Part shown: one piece after another, positions 1-6,522 of the stretch
Numbering within the stretch: position 1 is the first letter of the stretch
Layout of the letters: each line of letters starts with the position of its first letter
Origin: G039029935 sp039029935
Lineage (GTDB): Bacteria; Chloroflexota; Anaerolineae; Caldilineales; Caldilineaceae
Direction: 5' to 3'
DNA length: 6,618 nt
Assembly: GCA_039029935.1 (NCBI GenBank)
Contig: JBCCFC010000781.1
Span: 1-6,618 of the forward strand
Translations under genes and position numbers: made by a program
Notes under the pieces: model-generated
What the model was told of the DNA's origin: nothing
What the model saw: only the letters and a program-made list of their open reading frames with translations
Databases searched by the model: none

Positions 1-24
1 AACACGGGCTGAACGATAGACAGC

Positions 25-60
25 CAGTCAAACAAGTTGGGTCAGTCAAACAGGTTTGGG
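25..60. repeat. Imperfect 18-nt tandem direct repeat upstream of the giant gene
   Basis: CAGTCAAACAAGTTGGG (25-41) is followed by CAGTCAAACAGGTTTGGG (43-60). The copies differ by one substitution and one inserted T. The repeat lies directly before the proposed GTG start and could be 5' leader sequence or, if the real start lies further upstream, N-terminal coding sequence. No function can be assigned. Confidence 0.7.
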
Positions 61-65
61 TTATT

Positions 66-3000
66 GTGCTTTTGGTTTGCCTCTACGCAATCATTCCCTC
101 TAATAATAACATTAAGGCTAACCACGCACAAAGGCAACACAACGATGTCCCCAATGCACAACTGCACGCAATGTGGGGAAACAAGGTCGCAGAGCAACAA
201 GCGGTTGACTGCACAAGCGTTACCGATATTCCAAGCAGTGAATGTGATGCCTTGGATGCCTTGTATAAGGGGACGGGTGGCGCAAATTGGACCACCAAGA
301 CCGATTGGTTTGCCACAACCGATGCCTGTAGCTGGTATGGGGTGACTTGTGCCAGCAGTCAGGTGACAGTGCTGTCATTGGGGAACAACAATTTAAGCGG
401 CTCAATCCCCTCTGCACTCAGTGACTTGACGGCACTCACCGAACTGCGACTCAATGACAATCAACTCACAGGGACAATACCTACTGCTTTGGGGGGACTT
501 TCAAATCTGACGGTTTTCGACGTCAGCACCAACCAACTCAATGGGGCCTTACCCAATTCATTCCGCAATTTGGCACAGATTCAGACAATGTGGTTAAATG
601 AGAACCAGTTTAATGGTAGTATACCAACCCAATGGGGAAATTTATCAACACTCACGATCCTAAATATTGCAGAGAATCGGCTATCGGGTAAAATTCCATC
701 AACAGTTGATGGCTTGAGCAGCCTCCAAGAATTGAAGTTGGACAACAATCAACTCAACAATGAAATACCATCCGCACTGGCAAATTTAACCACCTTGACC
801 ACACTTAGCCTTGCCTACAACAAATTAGAAGCCAGTGATACAAATGTGCTAAGTTTCTTAAGTACGCGCGACTCAGATTGGGCCGATACCCAGACGATTA
901 CACCGAGCAACTTTGAAGCGGTAACAGCATCGACGACAGAGATCGACCTGAGTTGGGCACCCATTGCGTACACCCAAAATGGTGGCTATTATGAGATCAG
1001 CCATGCATTCTCTGAAAGCGGTCCCTTTGCCGTCCTCCACACCACAGCAGATAAAACAACATCGTCCTATGCTGTGACAGGGCTGTCTGCTGGCACAACC
1101 TATTATTTTCAACTACGCACTTATACGCCCGCACACACCAATAGCAGAGGGACACAGCAAAACGATCTTTGGAGCGATTTTACATCCATAATTTCTGCTA
1201 CCACACAAATTATTACACCAACATCAACACCGACTTTCACACCAACGCCAACACCGACAGCGACACCTACGTCTACTGCTACACCCACGTCTACCTCCAC
1301 ATCAACACCGACTGAGACACCTACTGAGACACCTACTGAGACGCCTACTGAGACACCTACTGAGACGCCGACTGAGACGCCGACTGAGACGCCAACATCG
1401 ACATTCACGCTTACGCAGACATCTACGCCGACGTCAACTTCAACCTCAACACCAACCTCAACACCTACGCCAACAGCGACACCTATTCCAACCGTAACGT
1501 TCACGCCGACATCTACGCCGACATCTATGCCAACCGATACACCGACCAGTACGCCTACAGAGACGTCCGTTGCGCCAACAGCTACACCGACGGATACCTC
1601 TACACCCTCCTCTACACCCCCCTCTACGCCTTCCCCAACAGCAACACCGTCACCGACTGTAACACCCATGATATTGTTGACAGCAACACCCACAGCAACA
1701 CTGACGGCAACTGCCACTGATACACCGACCGCATTGCCGACCAGTGCGCCAACCGCGACTGCGACTCATACAGCGACCGTTGTCTTATCCTTTGGCTGTG
1801 AACATGTCACAGAAATTCCATCGAGCGAGTGTCTTGCCTTGGTGGATTTGTATGATGAAACAGTGGGGGCGTTGTGGACCGTGCAAGATGGATGGCTAGA
1901 TGTCAACACCCCCTGTTCGTGGTATGGGGTTGACTGTCTCAATGGGCGTGTCGTTTCGTTGAACTTGGGGCAGAATAATCTGCAAGGCGTCCTGCCAGAC
2001 GCGTTGAGCAAATTTAGTCAGTTACGGACACTCGACCTTGCAGGCAACAGTCTACACGGCGAAATCCCTTCCTCGCTGATGACTTTGATTAATCTGCAAA
2101 CATTGGACCTTGGCTATAATCAGCTTAAACTGCTTGATACACAAGAGAACTTGCCACTTATTTCCTTCCTCAGCGCAAAGGATGCGGATTGGACCCAGAC
2201 ACAGGTGGTTGCGCCTAGTAAGATACAGACGGCGGCAGCAGACAGTGATGCCGTTGTCTTGAGATGGGTCCCAATTACCTATCCAACTGAAAACTTGGCC
2301 GAATCTGGGTATTATGAAGTCAGCTATGCACTGTTTGAGGGCAGCCCGTTTAATCAATTGGGCACATTACGCAACAGGCTTCAACAACAAAACAGTGACT
2401 TTGTAGTGCATGGCCGCACACCGGATTTGCAGACGGACACATACACTGTTACGAGGTTGTTGGCGGACACGGGCTATCAAATTCGTGTGCGTAGCTATAC
2501 CCCCGCCAGCGCACAGCAACCCACCGCACAGTGGAGTGACTATAGCCCAGTCATGTTGGTTAAAACGTCACCACCAGTGGGGTGTCCATCCACCATCACA
2601 ACGGTTGAGATTTGTGCAGACCTATCCACCAATGGTGAGCGCGTCACCCTATTTACAGGACAATATTTAGCCATCCGTCTGCCTGTCATCCCATCCACTG
2701 GCTTTCTGTGGTATCTTGCGCCCTCAAGCGGGCAGGAACCCATTCTGCGTCCCCAAGATCGTCCTACCTATGAACAGACAACAGCGACAGACCTACAGGC
2801 TGATCTTTCTATTGGCGACATCACAACCGAAGTGCATCGTATCGATCCCATTGCTGCAGGTGAACAGACGCTGCTCTTTGAGTATCGCAACATGTTTGGC
2901 GAGATCGTGGATACCTACATGCTTCATGTCACCACCATTGGTACATTTGAACAGGTGCAAACACCCAGTCTTGCTCCATCCGATGATAGCACACCTCCCA

Positions 3001-4910
3001 CACAATCGCCGACAATTATCGGTGGGGGGAGCATTGGGACGGGGAACATTGGTCAAGGGAGCATTGCTGGACAGGCCAACATCTCCCAAAATACAAGCGA
3101 CCTGCCAGCCGAGTTTAGCTGGTGTAACCATCCCGATGGCAACAACTATTGCAGTCCGGTGAAATATCAAAGTTTGTGTGGCAGTTGTTGGGCATTCACC
3201 ACCGCCAGCGTGATGGAGGATGTCATCAAATACAAAGATGGTGCAGACCGTGACCTGTCGGAGCAACATCTGCTCTCTTGTAACGACGGTAATGAAGATT
3301 TCCCTGTTATCTGGGGCTGTCATGGGGGCTGGTATGCCTTTGACTACTATACGAATCGTCTATCGGTCCCCTTTGGCACGGGGCCAGGGACGGTGTGGGA
3401 AGCGGATTTCCCCTATCAAAACCAAGATGCTGTCTGTCGTGAAGGGTTGGTTCATCACGAAACCCTGACAGCATGGTCCTATCTCGACCCATCTGCCCCC
3501 TTCTCATTTGGCTATACTGATGACATTAAACGCGCCATTATCGACTATGGTCCGGTCATTACCTCACTCTGCATTGGCCGTGCAGCGATAGCCTATAGCG
3601 GTGGTGTCTTTGACACAAACGAGGCTGAAAACTGTAGCCAGTCGCTCAACGGAACCAACCATGCCGCCGTGCTTGTGGGCTGGGATGATGCGGATGGGGC
3701 GTGGATTATGCGCAATTCGTGGAGTACGCTATGGGGTGAAGAGGGGTACATGCGCATCAAATATGGCACGTCAAATATCGGTTTTGCCCCTGCCTACGTC
3801 ATTTATGAAGGCTCGACCTTGGACACAGAGACAAATCCACCTGCACAGGGGCAGGAAGATGATGAGCTGGTCGTGGTCCCAAACACACCAACCGACTTGC
3901 GGGTTCAAGTGTCCGACGATGGTGCAGACCTCGGTGTGGATTTACGCTGGCAAGATAACAGCGAGGATGATATTGGATTCCGTGTTTATCGCTATTTGGA
4001 CAGCCCAGATCAAAATCAGGGTGGGGCAGGGCAATGGTTGTTGTTGGCAAATTTGCCTGCTGATACGACAAGGTATGCAGATAGTGAAAACACAGGTCTG
4101 CAATGTAACCAGAAATATCTCTACCGCGTCACAGCCTTTAACCAGAGCAGTGAGAGTGGTTATAGTAATCTTGCACAGATAACACCGTCATGTCCCAACA
4201 TGAGCGCACCGACAAACTTTGTTGCTACCACGGGCAACAATGGGATTTCGCTACGCTGGATCAACGCCAACCAAGATCAAGATGGCACACGCATCGGCCG
4301 TTGGGATACAGAGAGCGAACAGTGGATTGAAATTGCGCAGGCGGGTTCAACAGCCATTTCCTATGTTGATTCGATTGATTTAGAGCCAAATCAGACCTAT
4401 TACTACGTGTTGCAAGCATTCAAGGGCAGCATTGTCTCGGCGCCAACTGCGTATCAAGAAGCAAAGTCACCAAGCATTGAATTGGCAGGTCCAACAATGG
4501 TTTCAGCTACAATGATCACAACAGGGACCATCGAAATCTCATGGCAAGACAACAGCCCAAATGAAGATGGATTTGCGGTCATGCGCTATGAGCCTGAGCA
4601 GGATGCCTGGCGCATGATCGCTCAAGTGGATGCAGGTGTGACAAGCCATCAAGATAGCGGACTTTTGTGTGATGAGGAAGAACGCTATTACACAGCCGTC
4701 GCTTTTCTTGATTCAACCTTTTCACCCTACAGTAACCGCGCGGCCAGTTTCACGTGCCCACAACAGTTGCCGCTTGTTGAAACAGAGCCTGAGACGCCTC
4801 CCGTCACAGAGCCTGATGATGAGAATTCCGATGTAGGCACACCTGCGTTAGATACAGACCCCACTGGGGATGATGACCATAGCGTTTTTCTGCCAGTGGT
4901 CGCACGGTAA
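66..4910 (+). CDS. Secreted multidomain papain-family (C1A) cysteine peptidase with LRR, FN3 and chagasin-like domains
   Basis: About 1614 residues, numbered from GTG at 66. Seen in order: hydrophobic stretch (1-11, signal-peptide-like); Cys-capped LRR N-cap (C49, C60, C88, C95); 24-residue LRRs (100-258); FN3-like domain (280-380); Thr/Pro linker (384-571); second N-cap (C578, C589, C617, C624), LRRs (629-691) and FN3-like domain (717-836); chagasin/I42-like domain (about 855-958, IPSTGF at 875-880); Gly-rich linker (984-1008); C1A peptidase (1012-1249); three FN3-like domains (1272-1375, about 1379-1469, 1473-1563); acidic tail ending FLPVVAR. The peptidase has Q1035, C1041 in CGSCWAF, H1199 and N1217 in NSW, plus SEQHLLSC and GCHGG, so it should be active. 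Inferred role: extracellular protein binding and proteolysis. The start is uncertain: there is no Shine-Dalgarno, no nearby in-frame ATG before 171, and the frame stays open to the window edge, so the 5' end may be incomplete. The domain calls are firm for LRR and C1A and less firm for I42. Confidence 0.93.
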   Translation: MLLVCLYAIIPSNNNIKANHAQRQHNDVPNAQLHAMWGNKVAEQQAVDCTSVTDIPSSECDALDALYKGTGGANWTTKTDWFATTDACSWYGVTCASSQVTVLSLGNNNLSGSIPSALSDLTALTELRLNDNQLTGTIPTALGGLSNLTVFDVSTNQLNGALPNSFRNLAQIQTMWLNENQFNGSIPTQWGNLSTLTILNIAENRLSGKIPSTVDGLSSLQELKLDNNQLNNEIPSALANLTTLTTLSLAYNKLEASDTNVLSFLSTRDSDWADTQTITPSNFEAVTASTTEIDLSWAPIAYTQNGGYYEISHAFSESGPFAVLHTTADKTTSSYAVTGLSAGTTYYFQLRTYTPAHTNSRGTQQNDLWSDFTSIISATTQIITPTSTPTFTPTPTPTATPTSTATPTSTSTSTPTETPTETPTETPTETPTETPTETPTETPTSTFTLTQTSTPTSTSTSTPTSTPTPTATPIPTVTFTPTSTPTSMPTDTPTSTPTETSVAPTATPTDTSTPSSTPPSTPSPTATPSPTVTPMILLTATPTATLTATATDTPTALPTSAPTATATHTATVVLSFGCEHVTEIPSSECLALVDLYDETVGALWTVQDGWLDVNTPCSWYGVDCLNGRVVSLNLGQNNLQGVLPDALSKFSQLRTLDLAGNSLHGEIPSSLMTLINLQTLDLGYNQLKLLDTQENLPLISFLSAKDADWTQTQVVAPSKIQTAAADSDAVVLRWVPITYPTENLAESGYYEVSYALFEGSPFNQLGTLRNRLQQQNSDFVVHGRTPDLQTDTYTVTRLLADTGYQIRVRSYTPASAQQPTAQWSDYSPVMLVKTSPPVGCPSTITTVEICADLSTNGERVTLFTGQYLAIRLPVIPSTGFLWYLAPSSGQEPILRPQDRPTYEQTTATDLQADLSIGDITTEVHRIDPIAAGEQTLLFEYRNMFGEIVDTYMLHVTTIGTFEQVQTPSLAPSDDSTPPTQSPTIIGGGSIGTGNIGQGSIAGQANISQNTSDLPAEFSWCNHPDGNNYCSPVKYQSLCGSCWAFTTASVMEDVIKYKDGADRDLSEQHLLSCNDGNEDFPVIWGCHGGWYAFDYYTNRLSVPFGTGPGTVWEADFPYQNQDAVCREGLVHHETLTAWSYLDPSAPFSFGYTDDIKRAIIDYGPVITSLCIGRAAIAYSGGVFDTNEAENCSQSLNGTNHAAVLVGWDDADGAWIMRNSWSTLWGEEGYMRIKYGTSNIGFAPAYVIYEGSTLDTETNPPAQGQEDDELVVVPNTPTDLRVQVSDDGADLGVDLRWQDNSEDDIGFRVYRYLDSPDQNQGGAGQWLLLANLPADTTRYADSENTGLQCNQKYLYRVTAFNQSSESGYSNLAQITPSCPNMSAPTNFVATTGNNGISLRWINANQDQDGTRIGRWDTESEQWIEIAQAGSTAISYVDSIDLEPNQTYYYVLQAFKGSIVSAPTAYQEAKSPSIELAGPTMVSATMITTGTIEISWQDNSPNEDGFAVMRYEPEQDAWRMIAQVDAGVTSHQDSGLLCDEEERYYTAVAFLDSTFSPYSNRAASFTCPQQLPLVETEPETPPVTEPDDENSDVGTPALDTDPTGDDDHSVFLPVVAR
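363..839 (+). repeat. Plant-type leucine-rich repeats, block 1 (6 full + 1 partial, 24 residues each)
   Basis: Residues 100-258 fit LxxLxLxxNxLxGxIPxxLxxLxx, the plant-specific LRR class. Examples are LRLNDNQLTGTIPTALGGL and LKLDNNQLNNEIPSALANL. The block follows an N-cap with the CSWYGVTC signature that resembles LRRNT caps of plant receptor-like proteins. LRRs of this class form a solenoid used for protein or glycan binding; the ligand is unknown. Confidence 0.93.
1215..1778 (+). other. Thr/Pro/Ser-rich low-complexity linker (188 residues)
   Basis: Residues 384-571 are almost entirely T, P, S, A and E in TPT, TATPT and TSTPT units. It separates the two LRR-FN3 modules and probably forms an extended, possibly O-glycosylated stalk (inference). 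Such linkers are common in secreted Chloroflexota proteins. The complementary strand reads as a long Val/Gly ORF, which is only a shadow of this composition. Confidence 0.92.
1308..1391 (+). repeat. Seven tandem 12-nt units encoding (PTET)7
   Basis: Seven consecutive units of CC(G/T)ACTGAGAC(A/G) run without interruption and encode residues 415-442. Only the third bases of the Pro codon and of the last Thr codon vary. This is much more uniform at DNA level than the rest of the linker and indicates recent expansion by slippage or unequal exchange. The 12-nt period keeps the frame at any copy number. Confidence 0.95.
1950..2138 (+). repeat. Plant-type leucine-rich repeats, block 2 (2 full + 1 partial)
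   Basis: Residues 629-691 contain LNLGQNNLQGVLPDALSKF, LDLAGNSLHGEIPSSLMTL and a partial repeat, LQTLDLGYNQLKLLD. They follow a second N-cap (C578, C589, C617, C624) whose Cys spacings of 11, 28 and 7 are identical to those of the first cap. It is a shorter paralogue of block 1, four repeats fewer. Confidence 0.9.
2628..2939 (+). other. Chagasin-like (I42-type) protease-inhibitor domain within the CDS
   Basis: About residues 855-958. GQYLAIRLPVIPSTGFLWYL matches the strand and NPTTGY-type loop of chagasin-family inhibitors, which block papain-like enzymes. GEQTLLFEYR matches the later strand that leads into the RPW loop. The GxGG loop is replaced by GDIT (917-920) and RPW by RNMF (941-944), so two of three contact loops have diverged. 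It could be an active inhibitor, an intramolecular prodomain or merely a structural Ig-like fold. Confidence 0.65.
3099..3812 (+). other. Papain-like C1A peptidase domain within the CDS
   Basis: Residues 1012-1249, about 238 residues, close to a mature papain. The oxyanion-hole Gln is Q1035, the nucleophile is C1041 (CGSCWAF), the general base is H1199 (NHAAVLVGW) and the orienting Asn is N1217 (MRNSWSTLWGEEGYMRI). SEQHLLSC and GCHGG mark the usual disulfide region. No ERFNIN-type (I29) propeptide is visible upstream; instead there is a Gly-rich linker and the chagasin-like domain. Confidence 0.95.
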
Positions 4911-5120
4911 TTAGAAGACCGAGATTAATTTGTGAATTGTTGAATTGGTGAATTGTTGAATGATTAATGATGGACAAGACAAAGAATCGAGTTACCTTCA
5001 AACAAACGATATCATCTAACTCTCCACTGTTCAATCATCACTGTTCAATCATCACTGTTCACTCTTCACTCTTCACTCATCACTCTCCACTCTCCACTCT
5101 TCACTTTCAACTTTCAACTT
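4911..5120. other. Convergent intergenic region, no gene
   Basis: It lies between the stop of the giant gene (TAA, 4908-4910) and the stop of the pyrophosphorylase gene (5121). No credible ORF with a ribosome binding site was found. It is AT-rich and made largely of octamer units followed by most of the heptamer array. No classical GC-rich hairpin plus T-run terminator is evident for either gene. Confidence 0.8.
4932..4963. repeat. Four tandem octamers (GTGAATTG / TTGAATTG)
   Basis: GTGAATTG, TTGAATTG, GTGAATTG and TTGAATGA follow each other without gaps, 22 nt after the stop codon of the giant gene. Units alternate G/T at the first base, so the array also reads as two 16-nt units. Function unknown; possibly a relative of the heptamer array that follows. 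Confidence 0.85.
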
Positions 5121-5143
5121 TCAACTTTCAACTTTCAACTGTT
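5018..5143. repeat. 18-unit degenerate heptamer tandem array
   Basis: Eighteen contiguous 7-nt units fill exactly 126 bp. Beginning at 5025 the units run CACTGTT, CAATCAT, CACTGTT, CAATCAT, CACTGTT, then CACTCTT-like variants (5060-5108), then four identical AACTTTC units (5109-5136) and AACTGTT; AACTCTC at 5018-5024 is also in phase. The array resembles the short tandemly repeated repetitive (STRR) heptamers known from cyanobacteria. It covers the 3' end and stop codon of the minus-strand gene. Confidence 0.95.
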
Positions 5144-6518
5144 CCTCCTCCTCCTGCACAAACACCTGCTCCCCCACCAATGTTACACCATCGCCAAAAC
5201 ATACATCTCCTCTCACGGTCAGCGATGTGCAGTTGAGCAGTGATGGCGCACCATGTGGGAAACGTGTACGAAGGTCGTCAATACGGCCATAGTAGCGTGT
5301 GTCTAGATCGATTTGTGGCAGCGGCAAGGTGCGTTCGGGGTTGACAATGAGATGCCCGTCATCGGTCAGTTGATAGACATCGGACCAGAGCAGCAGGAGA
5401 TCGTTGTTACGTTTGACGGGAACAAAACGGTCACGTGGGACACGGATAGCCTGTGCGCCGCCAAAGATGCCGATGGCTGACCCCATTGCGGTTTCCAGTT
5501 GATAGACTTTGGGGGAATCAGGGTCGGTTGGGTCTACAGTTTTGGTATTACGAATGAGTGGTAGCCCCAAAACGCCATGACGTTCGACTAGCACGTTTTG
5601 CAGCGTGGGCAGATGGAGCCAGAGATTGTTGGTGTTAAAGTAGCGATAGTGGGCGATATTCTGGAAGCAGTCGATTTCATCGGGTGGACATTGCGCAATT
5701 TCACGCAAAATTAGTTGACCATCGCTACGCTGTGCCAGATGCCCCCCTTTTTTGTCGGCAGGGGTGCGGTCGGCCACCTCCATCAAAAAGGGCAATCGTC
5801 CCAGGCTGGCTTCCTCGGCAACATAGCCCAAAATGGCTAAATTCAGCGTTGCCCCCAAATTATCCGCATTGCTCACAAAGACATATTCATAGCCAGCATC
5901 GAGCAATTGTTGGAGAATCCCGCTGGTGATCAACGCCGGATAGATGTCCCCATGTCCGGGTGGACACCATTCTTTTTCAGGGTCATGCGGCCATGAAATT
6001 GGGTGAAGAGAGTTTGCGTCTACCTTGGGTTCTTTGTGTTGTAAAAAGTCATAGGGGATATCTTGGGCAAAGTCGTCAATTTCAACCAATTTTGCCAGCG
6101 TTGCCTCTTGTGTATTGAAGCTGTTCATGAGAACAAGGGGAAGACGCGCATGGTATTGGGTGCGCAGATATTGAATTTGCTTGATGATGATATCAAGAAA
6201 GCTAAGGTCCTCTTTGACCGTGATCAGCGACTTGGGACCAGAGATGCCCATGCCTGTACCCAGCCCACCGTTGAGCTTGAGCACGACTGCACGGTTCAAG
6301 GCTTCACGACCAACAGCCATATAGTGATTGTCAAACTGTGCGGCATCTGGCAATGATGTGACAGGTTGGGCTTCGGTGCTAGAGATGAACCCCGTCTCGC
6401 CAGCAACCAGTTGATTATAATAGTATTGAAACACCTCAATCACGAGTTCAGGCAAGCCCTCGGTCTTCATCTTCTCTGCAAACGGTGCAAATGTTGGTGT
6501 ATCCATCTTCTGGGTCAT
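5121..6518 (-). CDS. UTP--glucose-1-phosphate uridylyltransferase, eukaryotic UDPGP type
   Basis: 465 residues from ATG at 6518. The enzyme makes UDP-glucose and pyrophosphate from UTP and glucose 1-phosphate in the cytoplasm, supplying glycan, glycogen or envelope sugar synthesis. Visible motifs: nucleotide-binding LNGGLGTGMG (82-91), GPKSLI (94-99), LMNSFNT (ending 136), WCPPGHGDIY (184-193), FVSNADNLGA (214-223), NTNNLW (295-300), QLETAMGSAI (340-349) and RFVPVKRNNDLLLL (364-377, with the conserved Lys at 369). These match the UGP2/Ugp1 family, not bacterial GalU. The C-terminal beta-helix begins (VRGDVCFGDGVTLVGEQVFV) but ends early in QEEEEQLKVES, about 20-25 residues short of the animal enzyme; this tail is encoded by CCT and heptamer repeats. 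ATG 6518 is chosen because it has a good Shine-Dalgarno; ATG 6539 and TTG 6551 are in frame but lack one. UDP-N-acetylhexosamine pyrophosphorylase is less likely given the LNGGLGT and NTNNLW forms. Confidence 0.95.
   Translation of the reverse strand: MTQKMDTPTFAPFAEKMKTEGLPELVIEVFQYYYNQLVAGETGFISSTEAQPVTSLPDAAQFDNHYMAVGREALNRAVVLKLNGGLGTGMGISGPKSLITVKEDLSFLDIIIKQIQYLRTQYHARLPLVLMNSFNTQEATLAKLVEIDDFAQDIPYDFLQHKEPKVDANSLHPISWPHDPEKEWCPPGHGDIYPALITSGILQQLLDAGYEYVFVSNADNLGATLNLAILGYVAEEASLGRLPFLMEVADRTPADKKGGHLAQRSDGQLILREIAQCPPDEIDCFQNIAHYRYFNTNNLWLHLPTLQNVLVERHGVLGLPLIRNTKTVDPTDPDSPKVYQLETAMGSAIGIFGGAQAIRVPRDRFVPVKRNNDLLLLWSDVYQLTDDGHLIVNPERTLPLPQIDLDTRYYGRIDDLRTRFPHGAPSLLNCTSLTVRGDVCFGDGVTLVGEQVFVQEEEEQLKVES
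5144..5155. repeat. (CCT)4 trinucleotide run coding the Glu-rich tail
   Basis: Four CCT units adjoin the heptamer array. On the minus strand they give GAG/GAA codons for the EEEE stretch (456-459) at the end of the pyrophosphorylase. The run is part of the same repeat-derived 3' end. Confidence 0.85.
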
Positions 6519-6522
6519 AAAA

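Noticed and set aside
37..345. 102-codon ORF in another frame over the 5' end of the giant gene, with ATG at 145
   Set aside because: From residue 49 of the giant frame the LRR cap is unmistakable, so the overlapping frame is a shadow. A frameshifted N-terminus was considered, but nothing in that frame resembles a signal peptide joined to the cap.
1121..1717. 198-codon antisense ORF encoding Val/Gly repeats
   Set aside because: It is the complement of the Thr/Pro linker; ACN/CCN codons read backwards give Val/Gly without stops. It has no ribosome binding site or domain.
2793..3323. 176-codon antisense ORF across the inhibitor-peptidase junction
   Set aside because: It lies opposite strongly conserved coding sequence, and its translation shows no recognisable domain.
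4861..4899. CCACTGG / CCAGTGG inverted repeat near the stop of the giant gene as terminator
   Set aside because: Only 7 bp with a 25-nt loop, wholly inside the coding region and with no T-run after it.
5018..5143. Possible CRISPR array
   Set aside because: Units are 7 nt, contiguous and without spacers, so it is a simple tandem array.
4967..5236. 89-codon plus-strand ORF across the heptamer array
   Set aside because: Ser/Thr/His/Phe-rich translation of simple repeats that overlaps the 3' end of the well-supported minus-strand gene; no ribosome binding site.
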